This document shows, in pieces, positions 8,133 to 14,688 of a stretch of DNA of 14,688 nt (position 1 is its first letter; every line of letters begins with the position of its first letter). Below the pieces are notes generated by a model that did not search any database, was not told the origin of the DNA, and was given only the letters and a program-made list of their open reading frames with translations. The position numbers and the translations under genes were made by a program. This stretch comes from Bacteroidota bacterium (GTDB lineage: Bacteria > Bacteroidota > Bacteroidia > Cytophagales > Cyclobacteriaceae): positions 1-14,688 of the forward strand of contig JAHEMS010000032.1 of assembly GCA_024643595.1 (NCBI GenBank). The letters are read 5' to 3'.

Positions 8133-9353
8133 ATGAGCGATCAAACCAACAAAAGACTTTTTTATGGTAGTTGTTTTGCATTAATCACTACTGCTTTTTC
8201 TTTCAGCATAAGAGCGGGAATTCTCCCGCAACTTGGTGAAGCATTTAATCTGTCGGCAAAAGAACTTGGATTTATAAACCAAATGTGGTTTGTCGGATTT
8301 CCAATCTCGATGGTTATCGGAGGAATATTCTATAGAACCATTGGCCCTAAAAGAATTATGATTTTTGCTTTCTTTGCTCATACTCTCGGAATACTTCTGA
8401 CGATCTATTCAGGTGGATATACTGGTCTTTTAATTTCAACCTTACTCATCGGTATTGGAAATGGCTGTACTGAAGCCGCCTGTAACCCAATGATTGCGGA
8501 TGGCTACAGTGGGAAAATGATGAATACGTTACTGAACCGGTTTCACATGTGGTTTCCCGGCGGCATCGTAATAGGAAGTTTAGTTTCTCTTTTAATGACC
8601 AAAATGGAATTGGGATGGGAAGCACAAATCTGGATTATCCTGATACCTACTTTAATCTATGCCTACCTGTTCTACGGACAGATATTTCCAAAACCACATA
8701 TAGATGCGGTTGCTTCGCTGTCAACCAATCTTAAAGCGATGATTACCCCAATTTTCCTGTTTATTGCAGTCTGTATGTCACTTACGGCTATTTCTGAGTT
8801 TGGACCTCAACAGTGGACATCCCTTTTATTATCCAAGAGCGGAGCCGAACCAATGGTTATCCTTGCTCTTGTTACTGGCCTAATGGCGGTTGGACGATAT
8901 TTTGGGGGAGAATTTGTTCATAAATTTGACCAAACCGGAGTGCTGCTTGGATCTGCTGTTTTCACTACCATTGGAATATTTTTATTCAGCACCCAAACTG
9001 GTCCTATGGCGTATGTAGCCGCCATATTTTTCGCAATGGGCGTTTGCTATTTCTGGCCAAATATGATTGGATTCGTGGCTGAAAAAATACCACTAAGTGG
9101 TGCCATCGGAATGTCCATAGTAGGTGCGATCGGAATGTTCTCTACTTCAATATGGCAACCGATTATTGGAGGATGGATTGACAGAGCTACTGAGAATTCA
9201 AAAGCGATGGGATTGGAGGGTGATGCATTAACTTTGGCAGCCGGGCAGGATACACTTCGCACCATGGTAACTTTTCCGTTGATCTTGATTGGATTATTTA
9301 CGATACTATTCTTCTGGGTTCGAAGCAAGAAAACCCAGACCCAGCCTAATTAA
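8133..9353 (+). CDS. MFS transporter, probable sugar uptake
   Basis: A 406-residue inner-membrane carrier with about 12 hydrophobic segments, the typical length for the major facilitator superfamily. The loop between helices 2 and 3, GGIFYRTIGPKR (63-74), is a version of MFS motif A, and helix 4-5 carries GIGNGCTEAACNPMIADGYSG, reminiscent of the FucP-like hexose/fucose branch of MFS carriers. The frame opens at a TTG at 8001, but ATG 8133 (MSDQTNKRLF) puts helix 1 where the family has it and leaves the promoter and operator non-coding. It diverges from the FGGY kinase across a shared regulatory region, so it likely imports that kinase's sugar or its precursor. A strong terminator follows. 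The exact substrate is unknown. Confidence 0.88.
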   Translation: MSDQTNKRLFYGSCFALITTAFSFSIRAGILPQLGEAFNLSAKELGFINQMWFVGFPISMVIGGIFYRTIGPKRIMIFAFFAHTLGILLTIYSGGYTGLLISTLLIGIGNGCTEAACNPMIADGYSGKMMNTLLNRFHMWFPGGIVIGSLVSLLMTKMELGWEAQIWIILIPTLIYAYLFYGQIFPKPHIDAVASLSTNLKAMITPIFLFIAVCMSLTAISEFGPQQWTSLLLSKSGAEPMVILALVTGLMAVGRYFGGEFVHKFDQTGVLLGSAVFTTIGIFLFSTQTGPMAYVAAIFFAMGVCYFWPNMIGFVAEKIPLSGAIGMSIVGAIGMFSTSIWQPIIGGWIDRATENSKAMGLEGDALTLAAGQDTLRTMVTFPLILIGLFTILFFWVRSKKTQTQPN

Positions 9354-9383
9354 TGGCATTCAGCTAAATACTTGCTATAGGTC

Positions 9384-9418
9384 AAAAATAGGATGCGTAA
9401 AACCATCCTATTTTTTTT
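9384..9418 (+). terminator. Intrinsic terminator after the MFS gene
   Basis: TAGGATG (9389-9395) pairs with CATCCTA (9404-9410) around an 8-base loop; flanking A5 and T8 runs extend the stem and supply the U tract. It stands 30 bases after the MFS stop and separates that gene from the YkvA-like gene. Confidence 0.9.
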
Positions 9419-9483
9419 ATTTAAATTTGTTGAAGAGTAGTAATATTCAGATCGATTTAAATTACTATTTACTTTATAGAGTC

Positions 9484-9900
9484 GTGAAAATTACAAATAA
9501 TAAATTTTTTCGTGTAGCCATTGACCGGGCTGCAAAAATTGCCGGCAAACCAGGTCGAATCATTGCATTGCTCGCACAACTATCCATAAAAATTAAACAC
9601 ACACAAGGTTCCTCATTTAATTTGAGAACAATACGCGAACAGTCTTTTGTAGTCGGACGTATGGTGAAAGCCCACGTAAATGGATCCTATAAAATCAGAT
9701 CCATGAGAATTCTGATTATTCTGCTAGCTGCCATCATTTATTTTATTAATCCTATTGACCTCGTTCCTGATTTTCTTTTTGGTATTGGACTAGCCGACGA
9801 TTTGGCCGTGCTGACATGGGTGTATCATGCCGCTGCCCATGAAATTAATCTATTTAAAAACTGGGAAGAATCTCTAAACAATTCAATTGTTCTGGGTTGA
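9484..9900 (+). CDS. YkvA-like membrane protein (DUF1232)
   Basis: A small protein of 138 residues with the DUF1232 (PF06803) core near the C-terminus: a hydrophobic helix ILIILLAAIIYF (76-87), then the signature INPIDLVPDFLFGIGLADDLAVL (88-110; the family pattern is SP.DLIPDF.P..G..DD). The N-terminal half, with NNKFFRVAIDRAAKIAGKPGR, is basic and amphipathic. The open frame extends upstream through the MFS terminator and overlaps the MFS gene; since nothing upstream of VKITNNKFF looks like the family, I take GTG 9484 as the start. No partner gene is evident; the family is widespread and of unknown function. Confidence 0.75.
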   Translation: MKITNNKFFRVAIDRAAKIAGKPGRIIALLAQLSIKIKHTQGSSFNLRTIREQSFVVGRMVKAHVNGSYKIRSMRILIILLAAIIYFINPIDLVPDFLFGIGLADDLAVLTWVYHAAAHEINLFKNWEESLNNSIVLG

Positions 9901-9989
9901 TCTATTCAATTTCCATAAGTCATTACATTTTGGAAAAAATAAATGGATCCGTTTTCTTTTTTTTGAATTACGATTCAGTAGATGGGTAT

Positions 9990-11018
9990 TCATAAACTGC
10001 TGGGTATAAAATTTTCAACATCTCCAAACCGCATTCCAACCCACAGCGATAATCCAATATTGTTTGAAGTAAAGTATGATGGCTTTAATGGTGCATAACC
10101 AGCATTCCAATTAAATTGAATTTTTGAGTAAATGCGACTTCCATTATACCCCGTGTTCAAAGAAAAACTTCCAGCATATTCCAAATTGGTATTTCTTTTC
10201 TTTCCAGTTTGGGCCTGATAAGAATTAAAAGCAGCACCAACTCCTGCAAAAATCACTGGTGAGATGAATAATCTTGAATTCGGAACTACAAAGTTGATAC
10301 CGTATCCAGGCATAAAGAGTATTCCTGGCGCTCTTAGATATTCGAGCCCAGTTTGCTCACCAAATCGTGAATCCACATCCCACGAAGTTGGAATCATACT
10401 ACCACTTTGACTTCCAAGATTCCGGTAAAAAGGTTCAAGTCGAATCATAAAAGATCCAGCCGTCTTCATTTGAAGTTCCGATTGATATAATGAAGCCCTG
10501 TAAGAGTATTTGCTGGCATTAAATATGTATATGATCTGTAATCCAAGTTTCACTTCATGAAGTGATGGCGTTGATAGAAATTCGTTCTTTGTGCCTGATA
10601 CAATAACTCCTTTACTTTCCTGGAAATAGCCACGAAAAGCTAATTTTCGAAGTGTGTAGCTCAGTCCCAGCTTAAACTGAGTTAGATTCGATCTTTCCTC
10701 TTTCAAATAGGTTGTTCCCGGTAAGGAATAACTAAGATCACCATCAATCCATTTGTAAGTAATACCAATACCAACATAATCATTGGTGTTGGTATAGATT
10801 GCTCCATTAAGAGTTGGATCACCTTCACGCTTAGTTCCCAGGCTTATATTATTACCCTGACCACCATAAAAAAGTCGAATTTCGTTAGGCAAAATGTGCT
10901 TTCTCACAAAGTTTGAATCTGCATCAGCCAGGGGAATCAAATTGTTCTGTGAATACCCACAAAGTTGAGTGAATAATAATAGTAAAAAGATAAAAATCAC
11001 TCTTATTCTTAAGTCCAT
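9990..11018 (-). CDS. Outer-membrane beta-barrel-like protein, DUF4421-type
   Basis: A 342-residue exported protein. A signal peptide covers about residues 1-24 (positively charged start, a run of Ile/Leu/Phe, then QLCGYSQ); the Cys there does not sit in a proper lipobox. The rest is a chain of short alternating strands rich in Tyr, Gly, Ser and Asn, such as NDYVGIGITYKWIDGDLSYSLPG and RLFISPVIFAGVGAAFNSYQ, ending in a strand GLSLWVGMRFGD. This pattern fits the Bacteroidota DUF4421 family of predicted outer-membrane barrels; the match is from memory of the family look. It converges on the YkvA-like gene and diverges from the oxidoreductase. A small hairpin lies just before its start codon. 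Function unknown. Confidence 0.7.
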   Translation of the reverse strand: MDLRIRVIFIFLLLLFTQLCGYSQNNLIPLADADSNFVRKHILPNEIRLFYGGQGNNISLGTKREGDPTLNGAIYTNTNDYVGIGITYKWIDGDLSYSLPGTTYLKEERSNLTQFKLGLSYTLRKLAFRGYFQESKGVIVSGTKNEFLSTPSLHEVKLGLQIIYIFNASKYSYRASLYQSELQMKTAGSFMIRLEPFYRNLGSQSGSMIPTSWDVDSRFGEQTGLEYLRAPGILFMPGYGINFVVPNSRLFISPVIFAGVGAAFNSYQAQTGKKRNTNLEYAGSFSLNTGYNGSRIYSKIQFNWNAGYAPLKPSYFTSNNIGLSLWVGMRFGDVENFIPSSL

Positions 11019-11024
11019 ACTATC

Positions 11025-11044
11025 AGCTAAAATTCCTCTTAGCT
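11025..11044 (-). promoter_or_regulatory. Leader hairpin just upstream of the DUF4421-like gene
   Basis: AGCTAA (11025-11030) and TTAGCT (11039-11044) are perfect 6-bp arms around 8 bases. In the minus-strand mRNA this hairpin ends six bases before the ATG at 11018, with GAGGA exposed in its loop, so it could affect ribosome access. The stem is short and A/U-rich; significance is uncertain. Confidence 0.25.
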
Positions 11045-11216
11045 ATTTTTATGTCAACTCCATTTGATACAGGTATTAAAAATAGGCAACTCTTTATAAT
11101 CCACCGTATACTTCAACCGGTAATCTCATTACACAAATGGTTATTCAATCCGATCTGGTTAAAGTATATTCGTTAAATAAATAACTAATGCCTGCAATCC
11201 TTAAACAGTTTTGTAT

Positions 11217-12581
11217 ATGAATACTTTTAATATCAATCGCAGACAATTTTTGAAAGGAGCCACTGCCACATTAGCACTTAGTACTTTTGGTGCTCAAGCA
11301 ATGGATATTCTTAATCCATTAAAGACATGGCGTGTTGGTTTAATTGGTTCCGGCTGGTATGGCAAGAGCGATTTGCTCCGGTTGATCCAGGTAGCTTCGG
11401 TAGATGTGGTTGCCCTATGCGATGTTGATAAAAATATGCTTACAGAAGCCGGCGCATTGGTAAGCAAAAGACAAAAGTCAGGAAAAACACCACGACTTTA
11501 TACAGATTACCAGAAAATGCTTGCTGAAAATCAATTTGATATTGTATTGATTGGGTCGCCTGATCATTGGCATTGCCTTCAGGCAATTGATAGCTTAAAA
11601 GCTGGCGCTCATATCTATTTGCAAAAGCCTATCAGTGTTGACGTGATGGAAGGTGAAGCCATCCTTGCTGCCACACGGAAATTTAAACGTACCGTTCAAG
11701 TTGGTCTGCAACGCAGAAGCACACCGCATTTAATGGAAGCGAAAAAGAATATTGTTGAAGCAGGTCTTCTTGGTAAGATCTCACACGTAGAAATGTGTTG
11801 CTACTATCACATGCGAAGTACTAAAAACCCTCCGTTACAACCAGTGCCAGATTTTCTGGATTATGAAATGTGGACTGGTCCTGCTCCACTTCGACCTTAT
11901 GATGGATTGCCACACCGGGGGTGGCGCGCTTATATGGAATATGGAAATGGTATCATCGGAGATATGTGTGTACATATGCTAGATGCGGTGCGCTGGAATC
12001 TCAATCTAGGATGGCCCAAGAAAATCTCCTCTTCCGGTGGCATCTTTGTACAAAAAGAAGGAAAATCAAATATTACAGATACGCAGACTGCTATTTTTGA
12101 ATTCGATGATCTAACTGCAGTATGGCAGCATCGAACTTGGGGTAACTCTGTGGATCCTGACTACCCTTGGGCTTATAAAATTTATGGTGACAAAGGAACG
12201 TTAGCATGTAGTCCATTTCGTTATGATTTTACTCCCATAGGTAATGGTAATAAAATTCACATGGATGCTGTGTATGAAAGAGAAAAATATCCGGAAGATG
12301 TAACGGAAAAAGATATTGAAATTCATGCCGCACCGGCTACCCGACTTCATATGATTAACTTACTTACTTCAATTGAAGAAAATAAGCGTCCGGTAGCTGA
12401 TATTGAAGATGCTCACATATCAACGGCCAGTTGTATTTTGGCCAACCTATCCATGAAAACCGGCCGATCGTTATCCTATGATCCCATCAAACAAGAAGTG
12501 ATTGGCGATGCTGAAGCCACCAAACTTTTACAACGTTCATATCGACAGCCCTGGCTACATCCAATGCCTGATCATTTTTAA
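11217..12581 (+). CDS. Tat-exported Gfo/Idh/MocA-family oxidoreductase
   Basis: An NAD(P)-dependent sugar oxidoreductase of 454 residues. A twin-arginine signal NRRQFLKGATATLALSTFG (7-25) directs the folded, cofactor-loaded protein across the inner membrane. The Rossmann domain follows with VGLIGSGWYGK (40-50) and acidic VVALCDVDK (64-72). GSPDHWHC (113-120) and the LQKP motif (135-138) are the usual cofactor/active-site segments, and GDMCVHMLD (248-256) is the C-terminal-domain catalytic histidine region. The family motif is normally EKP; here it is QKP. The frame opens at TTG 11211, but ATG 11217 is the natural start. Exported members of this family often oxidise glycosides or free sugars in the periplasm. 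It precedes the sugar-acid kinase by 79 bases on the same strand, so a shared transcript is likely but not certain. Confidence 0.88.
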   Translation: MNTFNINRRQFLKGATATLALSTFGAQAMDILNPLKTWRVGLIGSGWYGKSDLLRLIQVASVDVVALCDVDKNMLTEAGALVSKRQKSGKTPRLYTDYQKMLAENQFDIVLIGSPDHWHCLQAIDSLKAGAHIYLQKPISVDVMEGEAILAATRKFKRTVQVGLQRRSTPHLMEAKKNIVEAGLLGKISHVEMCCYYHMRSTKNPPLQPVPDFLDYEMWTGPAPLRPYDGLPHRGWRAYMEYGNGIIGDMCVHMLDAVRWNLNLGWPKKISSSGGIFVQKEGKSNITDTQTAIFEFDDLTAVWQHRTWGNSVDPDYPWAYKIYGDKGTLACSPFRYDFTPIGNGNKIHMDAVYEREKYPEDVTEKDIEIHAAPATRLHMINLLTSIEENKRPVADIEDAHISTASCILANLSMKTGRSLSYDPIKQEVIGDAEATKLLQRSYRQPWLHPMPDHF

Positions 12582-12660
12582 TAATGATGAAAGTCGTAGT
12601 TTATCAGAGATCGTTGCATAAAGTAAGAATCAAGTTTAGCAACTTTTGAGTATTGATGTA

Positions 12661-14061
12661 ATGCAACTGCCAGAAGAATTCAAAGGCGAACTCCTCCCAT
12701 CCATTCGGGATGAATTTGTGCGCATCAAAAAAACGATTGTGGTTTTCGATGACGATCCAACGGGCACACAGACCTGTTACGATGTTACCGTTGTTACCGC
12801 CTGGCATGTAGATTTACTTGTCGCTGAATTGAATAAAAAGCCGTCTATACTTTTTATTCTTACCAATTCACGCAGTATGAATAAACGAGAAGCCATAAGA
12901 CTTACACGTGAGATTGGATATAATCTTGATTTAGCCATTAAGCAAAGTGGCCGTGAAATAATACCCATCAGTAGAAGCGACTCCACGTTGAGAGGGCATT
13001 TTCCTGCTGAGGTAAAAGCGATTGCACAAGCATTAAATATGAGTGATGCAATATGGATTTTAATCCCTGCTTTTATTGAAGGTGGCAGGATTACAATTGG
13101 TGATGTACATTACCTGAAAGAACAAAATAAATTGACTCCCGTCGCAGAAACACCCTTTGCAAAAGATCCTGTATTTGGATACCAGCATTCAAATCTTAAA
13201 AAATGGGTAGAAGAAAAGTCAGACGGTAAATATCCCGCATCAGCAGTTATATCATTTTCAATTGAGGAAATCAGGCAAGGTGGACCTTCTGCTATATCCA
13301 AAAAACTGAATGACTGTAAATCTGGCGATATATGTATCGTCAACAGCTGCACCTTCAAAGATTTGGAAGTATTTGTTGCCGGATTACAGCAGGCCGAACA
13401 GAAGGGTAAAAAATTCCTTTACAGATCCTCGGCAACCTTCGTGCCTATTAGAGCTGGAATTAAATCGGGTAAAATTTACCGGCCAGAGAATACCGATATA
13501 CACTCAAAAAATGGCTCATTGATTATTGTTGGATCACATGTACCTAAAACAACCGACCAGCTTGAGTATCTTTTATCACAACAAACACACTATTCACTTG
13601 AAATCAATGTGGCTCATCTGCTAATTTTAGATCATACCAAAAGTAGTCTATATGTTCATGAAATTGTTAAACAGGTAGAGCAATTACTGATTCAGGGGAA
13701 AGATGTGATCATTTATACTAGTCGCAAATTGGAAATAGGTAGTGACGATGAGGAAAATTTAGACATCAATAGCAAAGTCGCAGCTTTTCTGGTCGAAATA
13801 GTAAGATCAATCTCTGTTAAACCTTCTTTTATAATTGCCAAGGGCGGCATCACGTCAAGCGACATTGCATCAAAAGCATTAATTTCAGAAACCGCATTAA
13901 TTCTCGGGCAGATCATCCCTGGTGTCCCAGTCTGGCGTATGGATAAACGAAGTAAATTTCCTGAACTCCTGTTAGTAGTTTTTCCTGGTAATGTAGGTAA
14001 TACCGATGCTTTATCAGAAGTTTGTAAAAAGATGTCAGCTACTCAACGTAACGAATCATAA
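12661..14061 (+). CDS. Four-carbon acid-sugar kinase family protein (PF07005/DUF1537)
   Basis: A cytoplasmic kinase of 466 residues in the OtnK/DtnK family, whose known members phosphorylate 3-oxo-tetronates, D-threonate/erythronate or 3-oxo-isoapionate. The N-terminal substrate domain has VVFDDDPTGTQ (27-37) and SRSDSTLRGHFP (104-115). The C-terminal ATP-binding domain has AKGGITSSDIA and PGVPVWRM followed by VVFPGNVGNTDA. Length fits the family. The frame opens at TTG 12646; I prefer ATG 12661. It lies between the oxidoreductase and an FbaA-type aldolase whose start is 17 bases past its stop, so kinase and aldolase are surely cotranscribed and probably act one after the other. The true substrate cannot be read from the sequence. 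Confidence 0.9.
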   Translation: MQLPEEFKGELLPSIRDEFVRIKKTIVVFDDDPTGTQTCYDVTVVTAWHVDLLVAELNKKPSILFILTNSRSMNKREAIRLTREIGYNLDLAIKQSGREIIPISRSDSTLRGHFPAEVKAIAQALNMSDAIWILIPAFIEGGRITIGDVHYLKEQNKLTPVAETPFAKDPVFGYQHSNLKKWVEEKSDGKYPASAVISFSIEEIRQGGPSAISKKLNDCKSGDICIVNSCTFKDLEVFVAGLQQAEQKGKKFLYRSSATFVPIRAGIKSGKIYRPENTDIHSKNGSLIIVGSHVPKTTDQLEYLLSQQTHYSLEINVAHLLILDHTKSSLYVHEIVKQVEQLLIQGKDVIIYTSRKLEIGSDDEENLDINSKVAAFLVEIVRSISVKPSFIIAKGGITSSDIASKALISETALILGQIIPGVPVWRMDKRSKFPELLLVVFPGNVGNTDALSEVCKKMSATQRNES

Positions 14062-14078
14062 AATCTAAGTTATTAATT

Positions 14079-14688
14079 ATGTCACTTGTATTAGACTATC
14101 CAGGAGCCACTAATGTTTTTGAACAGGCCAAAGCAAATCAATTCGCGCTGCCAGCGGTAAATGTTACCGGTACGAATACTATTAATGCTTCTCTGGAGGC
14201 GGCCCATCAAGTTAACTCACCCATCATCATACAGTTCTCCAACAGCGGCTCATCCTTCTTTGTTGGGAAATCTATTTCCAATAAATCACAACAAGCATCC
14301 ATTGGTGGTGCGGTTGCAGCAGCGAAATATGTACATGAAGTAAGTCCATTGTATGGTATTCCGGTGATGCTCAATACTGATCATGCTTCAAAGGAACTTT
14401 TACCTTGGATAGATGGAATGATCAAACAAGGTGAGGACTATTTCAATAAAAACGGGAAGCCATTATTTACTTCGCACATGATCGATCTTTCTCATGAGCC
14501 ATTAAAAGATAATATCGAAATCAGTAAGCGATATTTAGATAAGCTGACACGATTGAATATGTATCTTGAGATTGAACTCGGAGTTACCGGAGGCGAAGAA
14601 GATGGAGTTGACAATACGGGAATTGAAAGTTCTAAACTGTATACACAACCGGAAGAGGTGGCAGAGGCCTATCAGGCGTTGATGAATG
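14079..14688 (+). CDS. FbaA-type class II (zinc) aldolase, 3' end cut by window edge
   Basis: The first 203 residues of a class II fructose-bisphosphate aldolase-family enzyme of the FbaA (class IIA) branch. It cleaves or joins ketose 1-phosphate-type substrates using zinc. Visible marks are FALPAVN (22-28), NTDHASKELLPW (99-110) with catalytic D101 and zinc ligand H102, SHMIDLSHE (132-140), and LEIELGVTGGEEDGVDN (163-179) with zinc ligand E166 and the catalytic acid E174, each eight residues earlier than its E. coli FbaA counterpart. The eight-residue difference comes from the N-terminus, which lacks the usual PGV.TG segment. Since it is cotranscribed with a sugar-acid kinase, it may be a specialised catabolic paralogue, not the glycolytic enzyme. 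Confidence 0.9.
   Translation, partial: MSLVLDYPGATNVFEQAKANQFALPAVNVTGTNTINASLEAAHQVNSPIIIQFSNSGSSFFVGKSISNKSQQASIGGAVAAAKYVHEVSPLYGIPVMLNTDHASKELLPWIDGMIKQGEDYFNKNGKPLFTSHMIDLSHEPLKDNIEISKRYLDKLTRLNMYLEIELGVTGGEEDGVDNTGIESSKLYTQPEEVAEAYQALMN

Noticed and set aside
9289..9483. N-terminal extension of the YkvA-like protein overlapping the MFS gene
   Set aside because: It runs through the MFS terminator, has no likeness to the family, and the family-like sequence begins at GTG 9484.
9930..9972. Possible bidirectional terminator between the YkvA-like and DUF4421-like genes
   Set aside because: A-run, GGATCC and T-run are present, but no G/C-containing stem of useful length forms.
11060..11100. 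Sigma-70-like TTGATA ... TATAAT upstream of the oxidoreductase
   Set aside because: The boxes are 25 bases apart, too far for a sigma-70 promoter, and Bacteroidota use a different consensus.
12613..12647. Possible terminator/attenuator GTTGC...GCAAC-TTTT between oxidoreductase and kinase genes
   Set aside because: Only five paired bases around a 21-base loop and four T residues; too weak to call, so cotranscription stays plausible.

Overview
The window looks like chromosomal DNA from a member of the Bacteroidota, most likely a Cytophagales-type bacterium. The signs are AT-rich non-coding DNA, start codons without Shine-Dalgarno sequences but with A/T-rich leaders, putative promoters of the Bacteroidota type (TTG, 17-23 bases, TAnnTTTG), and Bacteroidota-flavoured families such as a DUF4421-like outer-membrane protein and a Tat-exported Gfo/Idh/MocA oxidoreductase. 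I see no insertion sequence, phage gene, CRISPR array, tRNA or rRNA.

Left part (1-2804): the 5' end of an unrecognised conserved gene on the minus strand, then the groES-groEL chaperonin operon with a strong intrinsic terminator, then a small TerB/DjlA-like protein. The region upstream of groES has no CIRCE element. It carries instead a perfect 14-bp palindrome just upstream of a promoter-like box.

Middle part (2805-9900): an OPT-family oligopeptide/metal-chelate transporter (minus) diverges from a sodium:solute symporter (plus). An FGGY sugar kinase resembling xylulokinase (minus) diverges from an MFS sugar-type transporter (plus). The kinase/MFS intergenic region holds a GTGCAAA-N7-TTTGCAC inverted repeat whose two arms each contain a TTTG that can serve as the -33 element of one of the two divergent promoters. 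This is a plausible shared regulatory switch for uptake and phosphorylation of one sugar. A strong terminator follows the MFS gene, then comes a YkvA/DUF1232 membrane protein.

Right part (9990-14688): a DUF4421-like outer-membrane protein (minus) diverges from a three-gene co-directional run: Tat-exported Gfo/Idh/MocA oxidoreductase, a PF07005 (DUF1537) four-carbon acid-sugar kinase, and an FbaA-type class II aldolase cut by the window edge. Oxidation, phosphorylation and aldol cleavage would form a coherent route for an oxidised sugar or sugar acid, but the substrate cannot be read from the sequence. The kinase/aldolase pairing differs from the characterised tetronate modules (OtnK with OtnC, DtnK with PdxA2) and is the most interesting metabolic hint here. 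Nothing in the window is clearly a wholly new kind of system.
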